Source of the DNA: CAVPTL01 sp963794415
GTDB taxonomy: Bacteria > Actinomycetota > Thermoleophilia > Gaiellales > JAICJC01
DNA: 64,000 bases
Assembly (NCBI GenBank): GCA_963794415.1
Contig: CAWCDI010000001.1
Coordinates: 1,736,001 to 1,800,000, forward strand
Direction: 5' to 3'
Shown: positions 1-8,179 of the stretch, one piece after another
Position numbering within the stretch: the stretch's first letter is position 1
Layout: each line of letters starts with the position of its first letter
Notes under the pieces: model-generated
What the model saw: only the letters and a program-made list of their open reading frames with translations
Told to the model about the DNA's origin: nothing
The model's database searches: none
Made by a program: the position numbers and the translations under genes

Positions 1-143
1 CGACCGGCGAGGCGCCCACGGGCCACGACGGCACGCTCACCACGATCTTCCTGATCGCGCTGGGAATCCCGCTGGTGCTCACCGTGCTCACGCTGATCGA
101 CATCGCTCGTGGCAAGCACACCCAGGCCAACGTCGATCACTGA
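1..143 (+). CDS. C-terminal end of an unidentified membrane protein (5' truncated)
   Basis: The frame open from the window edge ends at TGA 141-143 and gives 46 residues. They contain one hydrophobic helix of about 20 residues (from TIFLIAL to LTLIDI) followed by a short basic and polar tail, as in the last transmembrane segment of a transporter or permease. Nothing in the fragment identifies the family. The downstream peptidase start (GTG 109) overlaps this gene by 35 nt, which suggests co-transcription. Confidence 0.55.
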   Translation, partial: TGEAPTGHDGTLTTIFLIALGIPLVLTVLTLIDIARGKHTQANVDH

Positions 144-1425
144 CGCCCAGCTGCAGCAGCTCAGAGAGCTGCTGCGGATCGAGTCGATCTCGAGCGACGG
201 GGCGCACCCTGACGAGCTGAGGGCGGCCGCCGACTGGGTGGCAGATCTCATCGGCGACGCTCGGGTGTTCCCGGAGTACTTCAACCCGATCGTGGACGGG
301 CTCATCCCGGCGTCCGTGGCGGATGCGCCCACCGTGCTGATCTACGGCCACTACGACGTCCAGGCCGCCGGCGATCTGTCGCTCTGGACGAGCCCGCCGT
401 TCGAGCCCACCGTGCGCGACGGGTGGCTGTATGCCCGCGGCGTATCCGACGACAAGGGCAACTTCTGGGCGCTCGTGCGCGCGGCGCTCGACCTGGCCGA
501 GGCCGGCGAGCTGCCCGTGAACGTGCGGGTGCTGGCCGACGGCGAGGAGGAGGTCGGCGGCGGCTCCGTCGTGGACCATCTCGCGACCGTCGAGGGCGAG
601 TTCGCAGCAGCGATCGTGTTCGACGGGCACATGGTGGACGCACACCGGCCGGCGATCACCACAGGGCTGCGCGGGCTGGTGGGCTTCCAGCTGCGCGTCG
701 TGAGCGGCGATCGCGAGCTCCACTCGGGGCTCTACGGCGGCGCTGCGGCCAACGCGGTGGATGACCTGCAGACGATCCTGGCATCCGTGATCGGCAAGGA
801 GGCCGAGTTTGCCGACGGCGCCGCGCCGGTCAGCGACATCGAGCGATCGGGCTGGGCCGAGCTGCCCACAGGGGCCGAGCTGCTGGCCGAGGCCGGCGCG
901 CGGCCCAGGGACGCAACCGCGGCCGCCGAGGCCTACGACCGCATCTGGGCACAGCCGTCGTTCACTGTGCACTCGGTCGGTGCCGGCGATCCCACGCTGC
1001 ACAAGACATCGATCTCGGTCGAGGCGCGGGCGTCGCTCTCGCTGCGGCTGGCGCCGGGCCAGGATCCCGGGCCGCTCGCCGCGCGGCTGGAGCAGCGGCT
1101 GCGTGACGCCTGCCCGGCCCATGCAACCCTCGAGCTGGAAGCCTGGCCGATGGCGCACCCGGCGTTCGTCGATCCCGGCCAGCCGGCGCTCCAGGCGGCG
1201 TTCGCCGGCATCGAGCGGGCGACGGGGGTGCGACCGCTCGCGATCCGAAGCGGCGGCTCGATCCCCATCGGCGCCGCGCTGGTGGCGCGGGGCATCCCGA
1301 CCATCCTGAGCGGGTTCGGCGCGGCCGAGGACAACATCCACTCTCCCAACGAGGGCATGGAGCTGCGGCGGCTGGAGTGGGCGCTTCGCTCGGCGCGCGA
1401 GATCTATCTTTCACTTGCCGGTTGA
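109..1425 (+). CDS. M20 family metallopeptidase (dipeptidase / acylase type)
   Basis: 438 residues, the usual length for M20 (ArgE/DapE/ACY1) enzymes, which hydrolyse dipeptides or N-acyl amino acids with two zinc ions. Visible motifs are HYDVQ near residues 81-85 (first zinc ligand and Asp), ARGVSDDKG near 109-117 (bridging Asp), ADGEEEVGG near 144-151 (catalytic Glu) and a late DNIHSPNEG with the last His ligand. The lid/dimerisation domain lies between about 190 and 320. I use GTG 109 because there is no ATG before the conserved region; it overlaps the upstream gene and has no clear Shine-Dalgarno. The exact substrate cannot be read from sequence; a cytosolic dipeptidase is most likely. 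Confidence 0.85.
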   Translation: MASTPRPTSITDAQLQQLRELLRIESISSDGAHPDELRAAADWVADLIGDARVFPEYFNPIVDGLIPASVADAPTVLIYGHYDVQAAGDLSLWTSPPFEPTVRDGWLYARGVSDDKGNFWALVRAALDLAEAGELPVNVRVLADGEEEVGGGSVVDHLATVEGEFAAAIVFDGHMVDAHRPAITTGLRGLVGFQLRVVSGDRELHSGLYGGAAANAVDDLQTILASVIGKEAEFADGAAPVSDIERSGWAELPTGAELLAEAGARPRDATAAAEAYDRIWAQPSFTVHSVGAGDPTLHKTSISVEARASLSLRLAPGQDPGPLAARLEQRLRDACPAHATLELEAWPMAHPAFVDPGQPALQAAFAGIERATGVRPLAIRSGGSIPIGAALVARGIPTILSGFGAAEDNIHSPNEGMELRRLEWALRSAREIYLSLAG

Positions 1426-1459
1426 GTCCAGCCGCGGATGGGTTTAGGCTTCACCCTTC

Positions 1460-1720
1460 GTGAAGCAACGTCCCAGAGGCATGAGCGAGTACCAGGTTCG
1501 TACACGGTTGTACGACCCGCCCGAGGCCGTGCGCCGGATCGACTCGATGATGGCGTGCTGGAAGCTCACCGCCGGGCCGACGGTCAAGGGCGAGGACATG
1601 CGGAAGCTCTTCGAGAAGCGCCTCGACAACCGCACGCCCGATGTCGTTGAGGCACCGGTGCAGACGGCGAAGGCCAGCGCGAAGCCCAAGGGCAAGGCCA
1701 AGCTCCGCCTGATCGCCTGA
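1460..1720 (+). CDS. Small hypothetical protein with basic C-terminus
   Basis: 86 residues from GTG 1460, or 79 from ATG 1481. The composition is polar, with a short alpha-helical middle and a lysine/alanine-rich tail (TAKASAKPKGKAK) like those of small nucleic-acid-associated proteins. I do not recognise the family. A TAGGCT hexamer at 1445-1450 lies 9 nt before the GTG, so a near-leaderless transcript is possible; the ATG has AGAGG only one base away, which is too close to be a good ribosome site. It converges on pth across a perfect palindrome. Confidence 0.5.
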   Translation: MKQRPRGMSEYQVRTRLYDPPEAVRRIDSMMACWKLTAGPTVKGEDMRKLFEKRLDNRTPDVVEAPVQTAKASAKPKGKAKLRLIA

Positions 1721-1732
1721 CGTCGTGAGTCG

Positions 1733-1749
1733 CCGGTGCCTGGCACCGG
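1733..1749. repeat. Perfect GC-rich palindrome between convergent genes
   Basis: CCGGTGCCTGGCACCGG has two 8-nt arms around a single T. It sits between the stop of the small protein (1720) and the stop of pth (1750). The same core recurs in a longer form at 14895-14927, and a degenerate half occurs at 29733-29747. It may be a bidirectional transcript-end structure or a REP-like element. There is no T-tract, so a classical intrinsic terminator is not supported. Confidence 0.6.
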
Positions 1750-2274
1750 TCATTCACGGATGAACTGCAGCGTGGCCGCAGCGCCGCGCGACACCAGATC
1801 GTCGGTGTCGACGTCGGGCGCGAACGGCGTCAGCACCCAGTCGACCACGGGCCGCGGATCGCCCCGCTCCGGCCGCCCCACGCCGATTCGCACGCGCCGG
1901 AACTCCTGCGTGCCCAGGTGGTCGGCGATCGATCGCAGGCCGTTGTGGCCCGCCAGGCCGCCGCCGGTCTTCGTCCGGATGTCGCCGAGCTCCAGATCGA
2001 TCTCGTCGTGCACCACGATCAGGTCGATCGGCTCGAGCTTGTAGAAGCTCATCGCCGCGCCCACCGAACGGCCGGAGTCGTTCATCATCGTCTCGGGCTC
2101 GAGCAGCGCCAGCCGCTGATCGCCGTCACGCACCTCGGCCAGCCGGCCGCTGAACTTCCCGCGCCACGATCCGCCGAGCTCCGCCGCCAGGCGATCGGCC
2201 ACGCGAAAGCCGATGTTGTGGCGCGTGAGCTCGTACTTGCGGCCCGGGTTGCCCAATCCGGCAACCAGGAGCAT
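1750..2274 (-). CDS. pth: Peptidyl-tRNA hydrolase
   Basis: 174 residues. Pth cleaves the ester bond of peptidyl-tRNA released from stalled ribosomes and recycles the tRNA. The N-terminus carries GLGNPGRKYELTRHNIGF with catalytic His19; the middle has VVHDEIDLELGDIR with the conserved Asp, and GLAGHNGLRSI follows. Length is typical (bacterial Pth 180-195) with a slightly short C-terminus. It is the last gene of the rplY/prs/glmU run, 5 nt after rplY. The ATG start directly precedes LLVAGLGNPG, leaving no N-terminal slack. Confidence 0.95.
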   Translation of the reverse strand: MLLVAGLGNPGRKYELTRHNIGFRVADRLAAELGGSWRGKFSGRLAEVRDGDQRLALLEPETMMNDSGRSVGAAMSFYKLEPIDLIVVHDEIDLELGDIRTKTGGGLAGHNGLRSIADHLGTQEFRRVRIGVGRPERGDPRPVVDWVLTPFAPDVDTDDLVSRGAAATLQFIRE

Positions 2275-2279
2275 CAGTG

Positions 2280-2960
2280 CTACTCCGAGTCGGCGGAGTC
2301 CTCTGCGGACTCCTCGCCGCCGCCCTCGCCCTCGGCTGTGCCCTCTTCGCCCTCGGCGCCCTCTTCGCCCTCGGCCGGCTCGCCCTCGAGCTCCTCCTCG
2401 GAGATGGGTGCGCTGACGGTGGCGAGGATCGTGCCCTCGAGGTCGTCGAGGAACTCGACGCCCTCGGGCGGGGTCACGTCGGCAAGCCGCAGCGAGCCTC
2501 CGACATCCAGCTCGGAGACATCGACGCTGATCGACTCGGGAATCTCGGTGGGCAGCACGAAGACGTTGATCTCATGCGACGGCTGCGACAGGACGCCGCC
2601 CATGCCGACGCCGTGCGGCGTGCCCTCGAGGTGCACCGCGACCACGGTCTGGATCTTCTGGTCGAGCGGGATCTCGTGGAAATCGATGTGCACGATGCGG
2701 TCGCGCACCGGATCGAGCTGCATGTCCTTGATGATGGCGGTGTGCGGCTTGCCCTTGCCGTCAACGGTCACATCGAGCAGCGCGTAGAGGCCGCCGGGAC
2801 CGGTCACCGCAGTGCGCAGCTCGCGCGCATTCACGGTCACGGAGGTGGATTCGGAGCCCTTCGCGTAGATCACGCCAGGGATATCGCCGGCCGCTCGCAG
2901 CGCCCTCACATCTTTGCCACGCTCCGCGCGTGAGCGCACTTCGAGTTTTACGCGATCCAT
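2280..2960 (-). CDS. rplY: 50S ribosomal protein L25 (CTC/general stress form)
   Basis: 226 residues. This is the long L25/TL5/CTC form: an N-terminal 5S-rRNA-binding L25 domain (about residues 1-90, including RAAGDIPGVIYAKG) followed by the beta-rich TL5 domain (about 95-180) and a highly acidic Glu/Gly/Ala tail of about 45 residues. I chose ATG 2960 because AGGAG lies 7 nt upstream and MDRVKLEV matches the family start; a longer frame exists but adds an unrelated N-terminus. It lies between prs and pth. Confidence 0.93.
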   Translation of the reverse strand: MDRVKLEVRSRAERGKDVRALRAAGDIPGVIYAKGSESTSVTVNARELRTAVTGPGGLYALLDVTVDGKGKPHTAIIKDMQLDPVRDRIVHIDFHEIPLDQKIQTVVAVHLEGTPHGVGMGGVLSQPSHEINVFVLPTEIPESISVDVSELDVGGSLRLADVTPPEGVEFLDDLEGTILATVSAPISEEELEGEPAEGEEGAEGEEGTAEGEGGGEESAEDSADSE

Positions 2961-2988
2961 CTTTGAGCTCCTGTGAAGAGAATCCGGC

Positions 2989-4071
2989 CTAGAAGAGCTG
3001 GTTGCCACCGTGGAACAGCTCGGACACGGAATCATCGTTGAAAACGTTGGAGATGGTATCAGCCAGGATGGGCGCGACCGAGAGGACCCGCACGTTGGAG
3101 GGTCGCAGGATGGGGTCCACCGGGATGGTGTCGGTCACCATGACCTGCTTGAACACGCTGGATTCGAGCCGCTCGTTCGCCGGCCCCGAGAACACCGCAT
3201 GGGTGGCGCAGGCGTACACCTCGGTGGCACCGCGCTCGACCAACGACTCGCCGCCGGCGCAGAGCGTGCCGGCCGTATCGATCATGTCGTCGATGACGAT
3301 GCAGATCTTGCCCTCGACCCGGCCGATGACGTCGGTCACGACGGCAACCTGCTGCTCGGGCCGGTCCTTGGAGATGATCGCAAGCCCCGCGCCGAGCATC
3401 TCGGAGAACTTCTTGGCGAGCTTCGTGCGGCCCGCATCGCCGGCCACGACCACGACGTCGTCGGGGTCGGCCGTGATGAGATCCTTGAAGTAGTCGGCGA
3501 GCATCGGGACGGCCGTCATGTGATCGACCGGGTTGGTGAAGAACCCCTGCACCTGGCCGGCATGCAGATCCATCGTGAGCACCCGGTCAACGCCCGCGGC
3601 CTCGAGCATGTCGGCCACCAGCTTGGCGGTGATGGGCTCGCGCGGCATGCCCTTCTTGTCCTGCCGCACGTACGGGTACCACGGCATCACGGCGGTGACG
3701 CGCTTGGCCGACGCGAGGCGCGCCGCCTGAACCATGATGAGCAGCTCGAGCAGCGAGTCGTTGGGGCTCGGCGTGGAGCACGACTGCACGATGAAGACGT
3801 CGGCGCCGCGGATGGACTCCTCGTAGCGGGCGTAGACCTCGCCGTTGGTGAAGGTCTTGAGCGTCACCTCGGCCAGGCTGACGCCCAGCTGCTCGGCGAT
3901 GCGCTCGCCCAGCTCCAGGTTCGAGCGGCCGGAGAAGAGCATGAGCCGCTTGTTGGGCATGCGCTCGACCCAGGTGGCCGGCGACTCCCTGTTCACGGGG
4001 CGGGCGTTCATGCCGCTCGACGCAAACAGGGGAATCGTCGTCTCGACGCTAACGACGCTTTCGCTTTCCAT
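2989..4071 (-). CDS. prs: Ribose-phosphate pyrophosphokinase
   Basis: 360 residues from ATG 4071. The enzyme makes PRPP from ribose-5-phosphate and ATP for nucleotide, His and Trp synthesis. The core begins around residue 38 (MPNKRLMLFSG) and shows FTNGEVYARYEESIRGADVF, the flexible loop PYVRQDKKG, DLHAGQVQGFF and the PRPP-binding loop CIVIDDMIDTAGTL. The start is supported by GAGG 4-7 nt upstream and by a 23-nt overlap with the glmU end. It leaves a non-conserved 37-residue N-terminal extension; starting at 3960 would remove it but has no ribosome site. The linker VAGDAGRTKLAKKF replaces the more usual SPDxG form. Confidence 0.93.
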   Translation of the reverse strand: MESESVVSVETTIPLFASSGMNARPVNRESPATWVERMPNKRLMLFSGRSNLELGERIAEQLGVSLAEVTLKTFTNGEVYARYEESIRGADVFIVQSCSTPSPNDSLLELLIMVQAARLASAKRVTAVMPWYPYVRQDKKGMPREPITAKLVADMLEAAGVDRVLTMDLHAGQVQGFFTNPVDHMTAVPMLADYFKDLITADPDDVVVVAGDAGRTKLAKKFSEMLGAGLAIISKDRPEQQVAVVTDVIGRVEGKICIVIDDMIDTAGTLCAGGESLVERGATEVYACATHAVFSGPANERLESSVFKQVMVTDTIPVDPILRPSNVRVLSVAPILADTISNVFNDDSVSELFHGGNQLF

Positions 4072-5380
4072 ATCCCTCGATGTTCTTCTGACGGGCACGA
4101 GCAACTCCCAGAGCGTCGGGTGGAATGTCGTCTGTGATCACCGAACCAGCAGCTACCCACGCACCATCTCCGATCTCGACCGGCGCGACGAAGACATTGT
4201 CGCAGGCCGTGTGGACATCCTGCCCGATGACCGTGCGCTGCTTCGTCGTGCCGTCGTAGTTGGCGGTGAGCGCGCCTGCCGCGATGTTGGAGCGCGCCCC
4301 GATGTCGGCATCGCCGATGTAGGAGAGGTGCGGCACCTTGGCCCCCTCACCGATGTGCGAGTTCTTGATCTCGACGTAGGTGCCGGCCTTGGATCCGGCC
4401 TCCAGCACGGTGCCCGGCCGCAGCGAGCAGAACGGCCCCACCGAGACGTCGCGGCCGATGACCGTGTCCACTGCGACCACGTGTGGGCCCACCTCCGCCC
4501 CGGTCGCGATGGTCGTCGCGCCGCGAAGGACGGTGAAGGGATGCAGGGTGACGTCGGCCTCGATCTGCACGTCGGCGTCGATGTACGTGGTCGCGGGGTC
4601 GATCATGGTCACCCCGGCGACCATGTGGGCGTGGTTGATGCGCTCGCGCAGGAGCCGCCCCGCGACTGCCAGATCGGCCCGGTTGTTGATCCCGAGCGCG
4701 ATGGTGGGGTCGGGATGGACGTGGGCGATCACCCGCCCGCCGTCGCCGCGCAGGATGCCGATCACGTCGGTGATGTAGAGCTCGCCCTGGGCGTTGTTGG
4801 TGTCGAGCCGCTCGAGCGCCGGCCAGAGCACGGCCGAGTCGAAGGCGAAGATGCCGGTCGAGACCTCGGTGATCGCGCGCTGCTCGTCGTCGGCGTCGCG
4901 CACCTCCACGATGCGCTCGAACTCGCCGTCGGGCCCGCGCACGATGCGCCCGAACTCGCCCCCGACCTCCTCGGTGCGGATGAGGCTGATCACGCTCGCC
5001 CTGGCGCCCGCCTCGGTGTGCGCGGCGACGAGGTTTCGCAGCGACTGCGGGTCCGTCAGGGGGTGGTCGCCGTTCACGACCACCACGACGCCCTCGAACC
5101 CCGCGAGCGCCTCACGCCCGGAGGCGATGGCATCGCCCGTGCCGCGCGCAACCGGCTGCACCGCCGCGACCGCGGACTCGGGGATGCCGGCGACCAACTG
5201 CGGATCGTCGGGCGGCACGATCACGACCATCCGCTCGGGCTCGAGCTCGCTCACGGCGCCCACCGTCCACTCGATCAGCGGCCGGCCGCAGGCCTCGTGG
5301 AGGAGCTTGGGCAGCGCCGACTTCATCCGGGTGCCCTTGCCTCCGGCGAGAATCACGCATGCGATCGGTGGTTGGTTCAA
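4049..5380 (-). CDS. glmU: Bifunctional UDP-N-acetylglucosamine pyrophosphorylase / glucosamine-1-phosphate acetyltransferase
   Basis: 443 residues. It makes UDP-GlcNAc for peptidoglycan and other glycans. The N-terminal nucleotidyltransferase has ILAGGKGTRMKSALPK (about 11-26) and VVNGDHPLTDP. The C-terminal half is a left-handed beta-helix of hexapeptide repeats with GTYVEIKNS, NYDGTTKQRTVIG and VAPVEIGDGAWVAAGS. The first codon is TTG at 5380, chosen because no ATG or GTG precedes the nucleotide-binding loop except an in-frame GTG that would cut into it. tRNA-Gln lies 28 nt upstream on the same strand, so glmU may be read from the tRNA promoter. Confidence 0.95.
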   Translation of the reverse strand: MNQPPIACVILAGGKGTRMKSALPKLLHEACGRPLIEWTVGAVSELEPERMVVIVPPDDPQLVAGIPESAVAAVQPVARGTGDAIASGREALAGFEGVVVVVNGDHPLTDPQSLRNLVAAHTEAGARASVISLIRTEEVGGEFGRIVRGPDGEFERIVEVRDADDEQRAITEVSTGIFAFDSAVLWPALERLDTNNAQGELYITDVIGILRGDGGRVIAHVHPDPTIALGINNRADLAVAGRLLRERINHAHMVAGVTMIDPATTYIDADVQIEADVTLHPFTVLRGATTIATGAEVGPHVVAVDTVIGRDVSVGPFCSLRPGTVLEAGSKAGTYVEIKNSHIGEGAKVPHLSYIGDADIGARSNIAAGALTANYDGTTKQRTVIGQDVHTACDNVFVAPVEIGDGAWVAAGSVITDDIPPDALGVARARQKNIEGYGKRKRR

Positions 5381-5408
5381 AAGTGTTTCTGCGATCGTGA
5401 AGTCGAAG

Positions 5409-5479
5409 CTGGGGCGCCTGGATTCGAACCAGGGATCACGGGACCAAAACCCGTTGCCTTACCACTTGGCCACGCCCCA
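5409..5479 (-). tRNA. tRNA-Gln (anticodon TTG)
   Basis: The minus strand folds into a cloverleaf. A 7-bp acceptor pairs TGGGGCG with CGCCCCA, the anticodon stem ACGGG/CCCGT encloses loop TTTTGGT (anticodon TTG), and the T-arm carries GGTTCGAATCC. The U1-A72 pair and G discriminator agree with tRNA-Gln. The 3' CCA is not encoded. It lies between a small membrane protein gene and glmU, all on the same strand. Confidence 0.96.
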
Positions 5480-5506
5480 TCGAGGGGCCGGTCGAGTATA
5501 TGCGTG

Positions 5507-5884
5507 TCAGCGTCGCCTGTCGCCCAGCATGACGAGCGCCAGCACGATCAGCAAGCCGACGGCAAGGATGGTCGCGATGAAGATCCCGACCGTGATCGCA
5601 GGCAGCAGGAGGCCTGCGATCGCCTGGGCCATCACAACGACCCAGAGCGGCCGGCGGACGCTCACCGGGATGCGGTGGCGGACGTTGAGGTAGATGATCA
5701 CCGAGACGACCCCGACGACGGTCATCAGCAGCGCGTGGCCGCTGAAGTACGCCCACACCGCCTCGACCAGACCGAGCACGACCGCGATCTTCAGGCTGTT
5801 CTGGCGCAGCCACGTCGACGGGGAGCGGCGGCCCGGCGCCTGCTCAACCGTGAGCGCGTCGGATGAGATGTTCCACTTGGCCAT
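5507..5884 (-). CDS. Small integral membrane protein, unknown function
   Basis: 125 residues. A hydrophilic N-terminus of about 33 residues precedes three to four hydrophobic segments: about 34-48, 52-67, 79-97 and 100-121, ending in GDRRR. Positive residues between helices (NVRHRIPVSVRR) suggest internal loops. No family is recognised. ATG 5884 is chosen over ATG 5896 because the latter overlaps the end of ispE further; neither has a strong ribosome site. It is co-directional with ispE upstream and tRNA-Gln/glmU downstream. Confidence 0.65.
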   Translation of the reverse strand: MAKWNISSDALTVEQAPGRRSPSTWLRQNSLKIAVVLGLVEAVWAYFSGHALLMTVVGVVSVIIYLNVRHRIPVSVRRPLWVVVMAQAIAGLLLPAITVGIFIATILAVGLLIVLALVMLGDRRR

Positions 5885-5892
5885 ACTCGGAA

Positions 5893-6678
5893 TCATAGAG
5901 GCGAAACGGCGATTCCCCCATCCAGCTTCAATGCTGCCTCCTCCGCGGCCCCGCGATCGGCGAACACCCCGAACGTCGTTGGCCCGCTGCCGCTGACCGC
6001 GACCCCCAGCGCGCCGGCCGCGCGCAGGCGCTCGAGGTTCGCCTCGAGCTCGGGCCGAAGGCCCAGCGCTGCGCTCTGCAGGTCGTTCGCCAGGAGCGCC
6101 CCCACCTGAGCCGGGGTGCGCGTGATGTGCACCGCGCGGATGAGGTCGCCGCGCACTGCGGGGAACACGGGGTTCGGCTCGCTGCGGCCAAAGACCTCGG
6201 CCGTCGAGAGCCCGGGCGAGGCCGGCAGGAGCACGAATGCGTGGGTTCGCGGGAAGTCGGTCACCGGCTCGATGCGGTCGCCGCGGCCGGTACCGATGGC
6301 GACCTCGCAGCCGCTCAGGAAGAACGGCACGTCGGCGCCCAGCGAGCGCGCGATGCCGTAGAGCTCGTTCACGTCGCGCTCGCCCCGCAGCGCCCGCAGC
6401 ACGGCCGCGGCATCTGACGATCCGCCGCCCAGGCCGGCCGCCACGGGGATGCGCTTGGTGAGCTGCACGTGGCGCGTCTCCCCCAGGGCCCCCAGCGCCG
6501 CGGTCACCAGCGTGTCGCCCGGGAAGCCCTCCACGGTGATCTCGCCGGCCGGCTCCAGCTCGAGCTCGTCGTAGAGATCGACCGCCTGGAAGAGCGTCGC
6601 CAGCCGGTGGTAGCCGTCCTCGCGGACCGGCCCCACCCGCAGCACGAGGTTCACCTTGGCGGGCGCCCTGACGATCAC
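5893..6678 (-). CDS. ispE: 4-diphosphocytidyl-2-C-methyl-D-erythritol kinase
   Basis: 261 residues, a GHMP kinase of the non-mevalonate (MEP) isoprenoid pathway. The substrate strand RAPAKVNLVLRVG (4-16), the phosphate loop PVAAGLGGGSSDAAA and the C-terminal GSGPTTFGVF motif are all present. The start is GTG 6678, whose last bases overlap the rsmA stop in a GTGA junction, so the two are translationally coupled. It indicates isoprenoid precursor synthesis by the MEP route. Confidence 0.95.
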   Translation of the reverse strand: MIVRAPAKVNLVLRVGPVREDGYHRLATLFQAVDLYDELELEPAGEITVEGFPGDTLVTAALGALGETRHVQLTKRIPVAAGLGGGSSDAAAVLRALRGERDVNELYGIARSLGADVPFFLSGCEVAIGTGRGDRIEPVTDFPRTHAFVLLPASPGLSTAEVFGRSEPNPVFPAVRGDLIRAVHITRTPAQVGALLANDLQSAALGLRPELEANLERLRAAGALGVAVSGSGPTTFGVFADRGAAEEAALKLDGGIAVSPL

Positions 6679-7460
6679 CGCATCGCCTCGGCCAGCTCGG
6701 CAAACCGTTGGGGCGTGAGCTGCTGGGCCCGCAGGCCGGCGACATCGGCCGGCGGCGGCGGCAGCTCGGCGAGCGCAAACGCGTTGGCGATGGTCTTTCG
6801 CCGGTAGGCGAACGCGGCGTGCACCACGCGCGAGATCCACGGCCAGTCGTCGCCGAAGCCGAACCCGTCGCGGCGGGCGAAGGCCACCAGCGCCGAGTCC
6901 ACGTTGGGCTCGGGGGCGAACACCTTGCGCGAGACCTTCCGCAGGCCCCGCTTCTCGCAGGCGAGCTGGATGAGCGCCGACGACGCGCCGTAGGCCTTCG
7001 TGCCCGGCTCGGCGAAGAACCGGTCGGCCACCTCGCGCTGCACCATCACGCAGAACCGGGGCACCAGCGGAAGCGCGGTCATGACCACCGGCGTGGCCAC
7101 CGAGTACGGCAGGTTTGCCACCATCGCCGTGGGCGCGGGATCGAGTGCCCCGAGATCGACGTCGAGCGCGTCGGCCCACAGCACGCGCACGTTGGCGCGC
7201 CCGCCGACGGTCTCGTCGAGGGCCGGCTGCAGGCGCCGGTCGATCTCGATGGCGTGCACGCAGGCCACCCGCTCGGCCAGCCAGTCGGTGAGCACCCCCA
7301 CCCCCGCGCCGACCTCCACCACCACGTCGCTGGGCTGGAGGTCGATGAGCCGCCCGGCCACGTCCAGCACGTTGGAGTCGATGAGGAAGTGCTGCCCCAG
7401 ATCACGATCGGGCGTGATGCCGAACTCGCGCAGCCGCGCCAGCGAGATCTGGGCCGTCAC
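6675..7460 (-). CDS. rsmA: 16S rRNA (adenine1518/1519-N6)-dimethyltransferase
   Basis: 261 residues, KsgA family. It dimethylates two adjacent adenines in 16S helix 45 using SAM. Motifs seen are LGQHFLIDSNVLD (about 21-33), the SAM loop VVEVGAGVGVLTDWL, the acidic residue in AIEIDRR and the catalytic NLPYSVATPVV. It overlaps tatD upstream and ispE downstream by 4 nt each, which indicates a coupled operon. Confidence 0.95.
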   Translation of the reverse strand: MTAQISLARLREFGITPDRDLGQHFLIDSNVLDVAGRLIDLQPSDVVVEVGAGVGVLTDWLAERVACVHAIEIDRRLQPALDETVGGRANVRVLWADALDVDLGALDPAPTAMVANLPYSVATPVVMTALPLVPRFCVMVQREVADRFFAEPGTKAYGASSALIQLACEKRGLRKVSRKVFAPEPNVDSALVAFARRDGFGFGDDWPWISRVVHAAFAYRRKTIANAFALAELPPPPADVAGLRAQQLTPQRFAELAEAMR

Positions 7461-8179
7461 AGCCCGAAGACGCGCTCGGCGTTTCGCTCGATCTGCTCCT
7501 CGAGCTCGGCCGGCGGCACGCCGCGCACCTCGGCGAGGAGCGCCAGGGTGTCCATCACGCGGGCGGGCCGGTTGGGCTTGCCGCGCTGCGGCACCGGCGA
7601 GAGGTACGGGCAGTCGGTCTCGGCCAGGATGCGGTCGGCGGGAATCCGCGCGGCGGCGTCACGCAGCTCCTGCGCCGACCTGTAGGTGACGTTGCCGGCA
7701 AACGAGAAGAAGTAGCCGCGATCGATCGCCTCATCGGTGAGCCCGACGGAGGAGAAGCAGTGGAGCACCACGGGCACCTCGGCGGCCGTGAGCACCTCGA
7801 ACGTGTCGTCGTCTGCGGCGCGGGTGTGGATCACCAGCGGCTTGCCAACCCTGTTTGCGATCTCCACCTGGGCGCGGAACACGCGCAGCTGGTCGTCGCG
7901 CGGGGCGTAATCGCGGAAGTAGTCGAGGCCGCACTCACCGACGGCGACCACCCGGGGATGCCGGAGCAGCGGCTCGATGCGCGACGGGTCGGCCACCACC
8001 TCGGCCTCGTGCGGGTGCCAGCCGACGACGGCGTAGACACCCGGGAACCGCTCGGCCAGGGCGACCGCCTGCTCGCGGCCGATGGTCAGGATGCGGCTCA
8101 CGCCGGCCTCGGCGGCCTCGGCGACGAGCTCCTCGTCCGGCTCCTTGCACGAGTCGAGATGCGCGTGGGTGTCGATCAT
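7457..8179 (-). CDS. tatD: TatD-family metal-dependent hydrolase (DNase)
   Basis: 240 residues. The amidohydrolase-fold motifs are MIDTHAHLD (metal-binding HxH), GECGLDYFRDYAP, VIHTRAADDDTFEVL and a late DRILAETDCPYLSPVP with the catalytic Asp. TatD proteins are 3'-5' exonucleases active on DNA or RNA in several bacteria. Position between metG and rsmA is a common conserved arrangement. Overlaps of 4 nt on both sides support one polycistron. Confidence 0.92.
   Translation of the reverse strand: MIDTHAHLDSCKEPDEELVAEAAEAGVSRILTIGREQAVALAERFPGVYAVVGWHPHEAEVVADPSRIEPLLRHPRVVAVGECGLDYFRDYAPRDDQLRVFRAQVEIANRVGKPLVIHTRAADDDTFEVLTAAEVPVVLHCFSSVGLTDEAIDRGYFFSFAGNVTYRSAQELRDAAARIPADRILAETDCPYLSPVPQRGKPNRPARVMDTLALLAEVRGVPPAELEEQIERNAERVFGL

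Noticed and set aside
1733..1749. Intrinsic transcription terminator
   Set aside because: The hairpin has a one-base loop and no T-tract; kept as a palindromic repeat instead.
5282..5380. A GTG inside the glmU nucleotide-binding region as the true start
   Set aside because: It would remove the first beta-strand; TTG 5380 gives the normal family length even though no ribosome site is visible.
3845..5866. A 673-codon open frame on the plus strand across prs, glmU and tRNA-Gln
   Set aside because: It is antisense to three well-identified genes and reads through a tRNA; long antisense frames are expected at this GC content. No protein family is visible in it.
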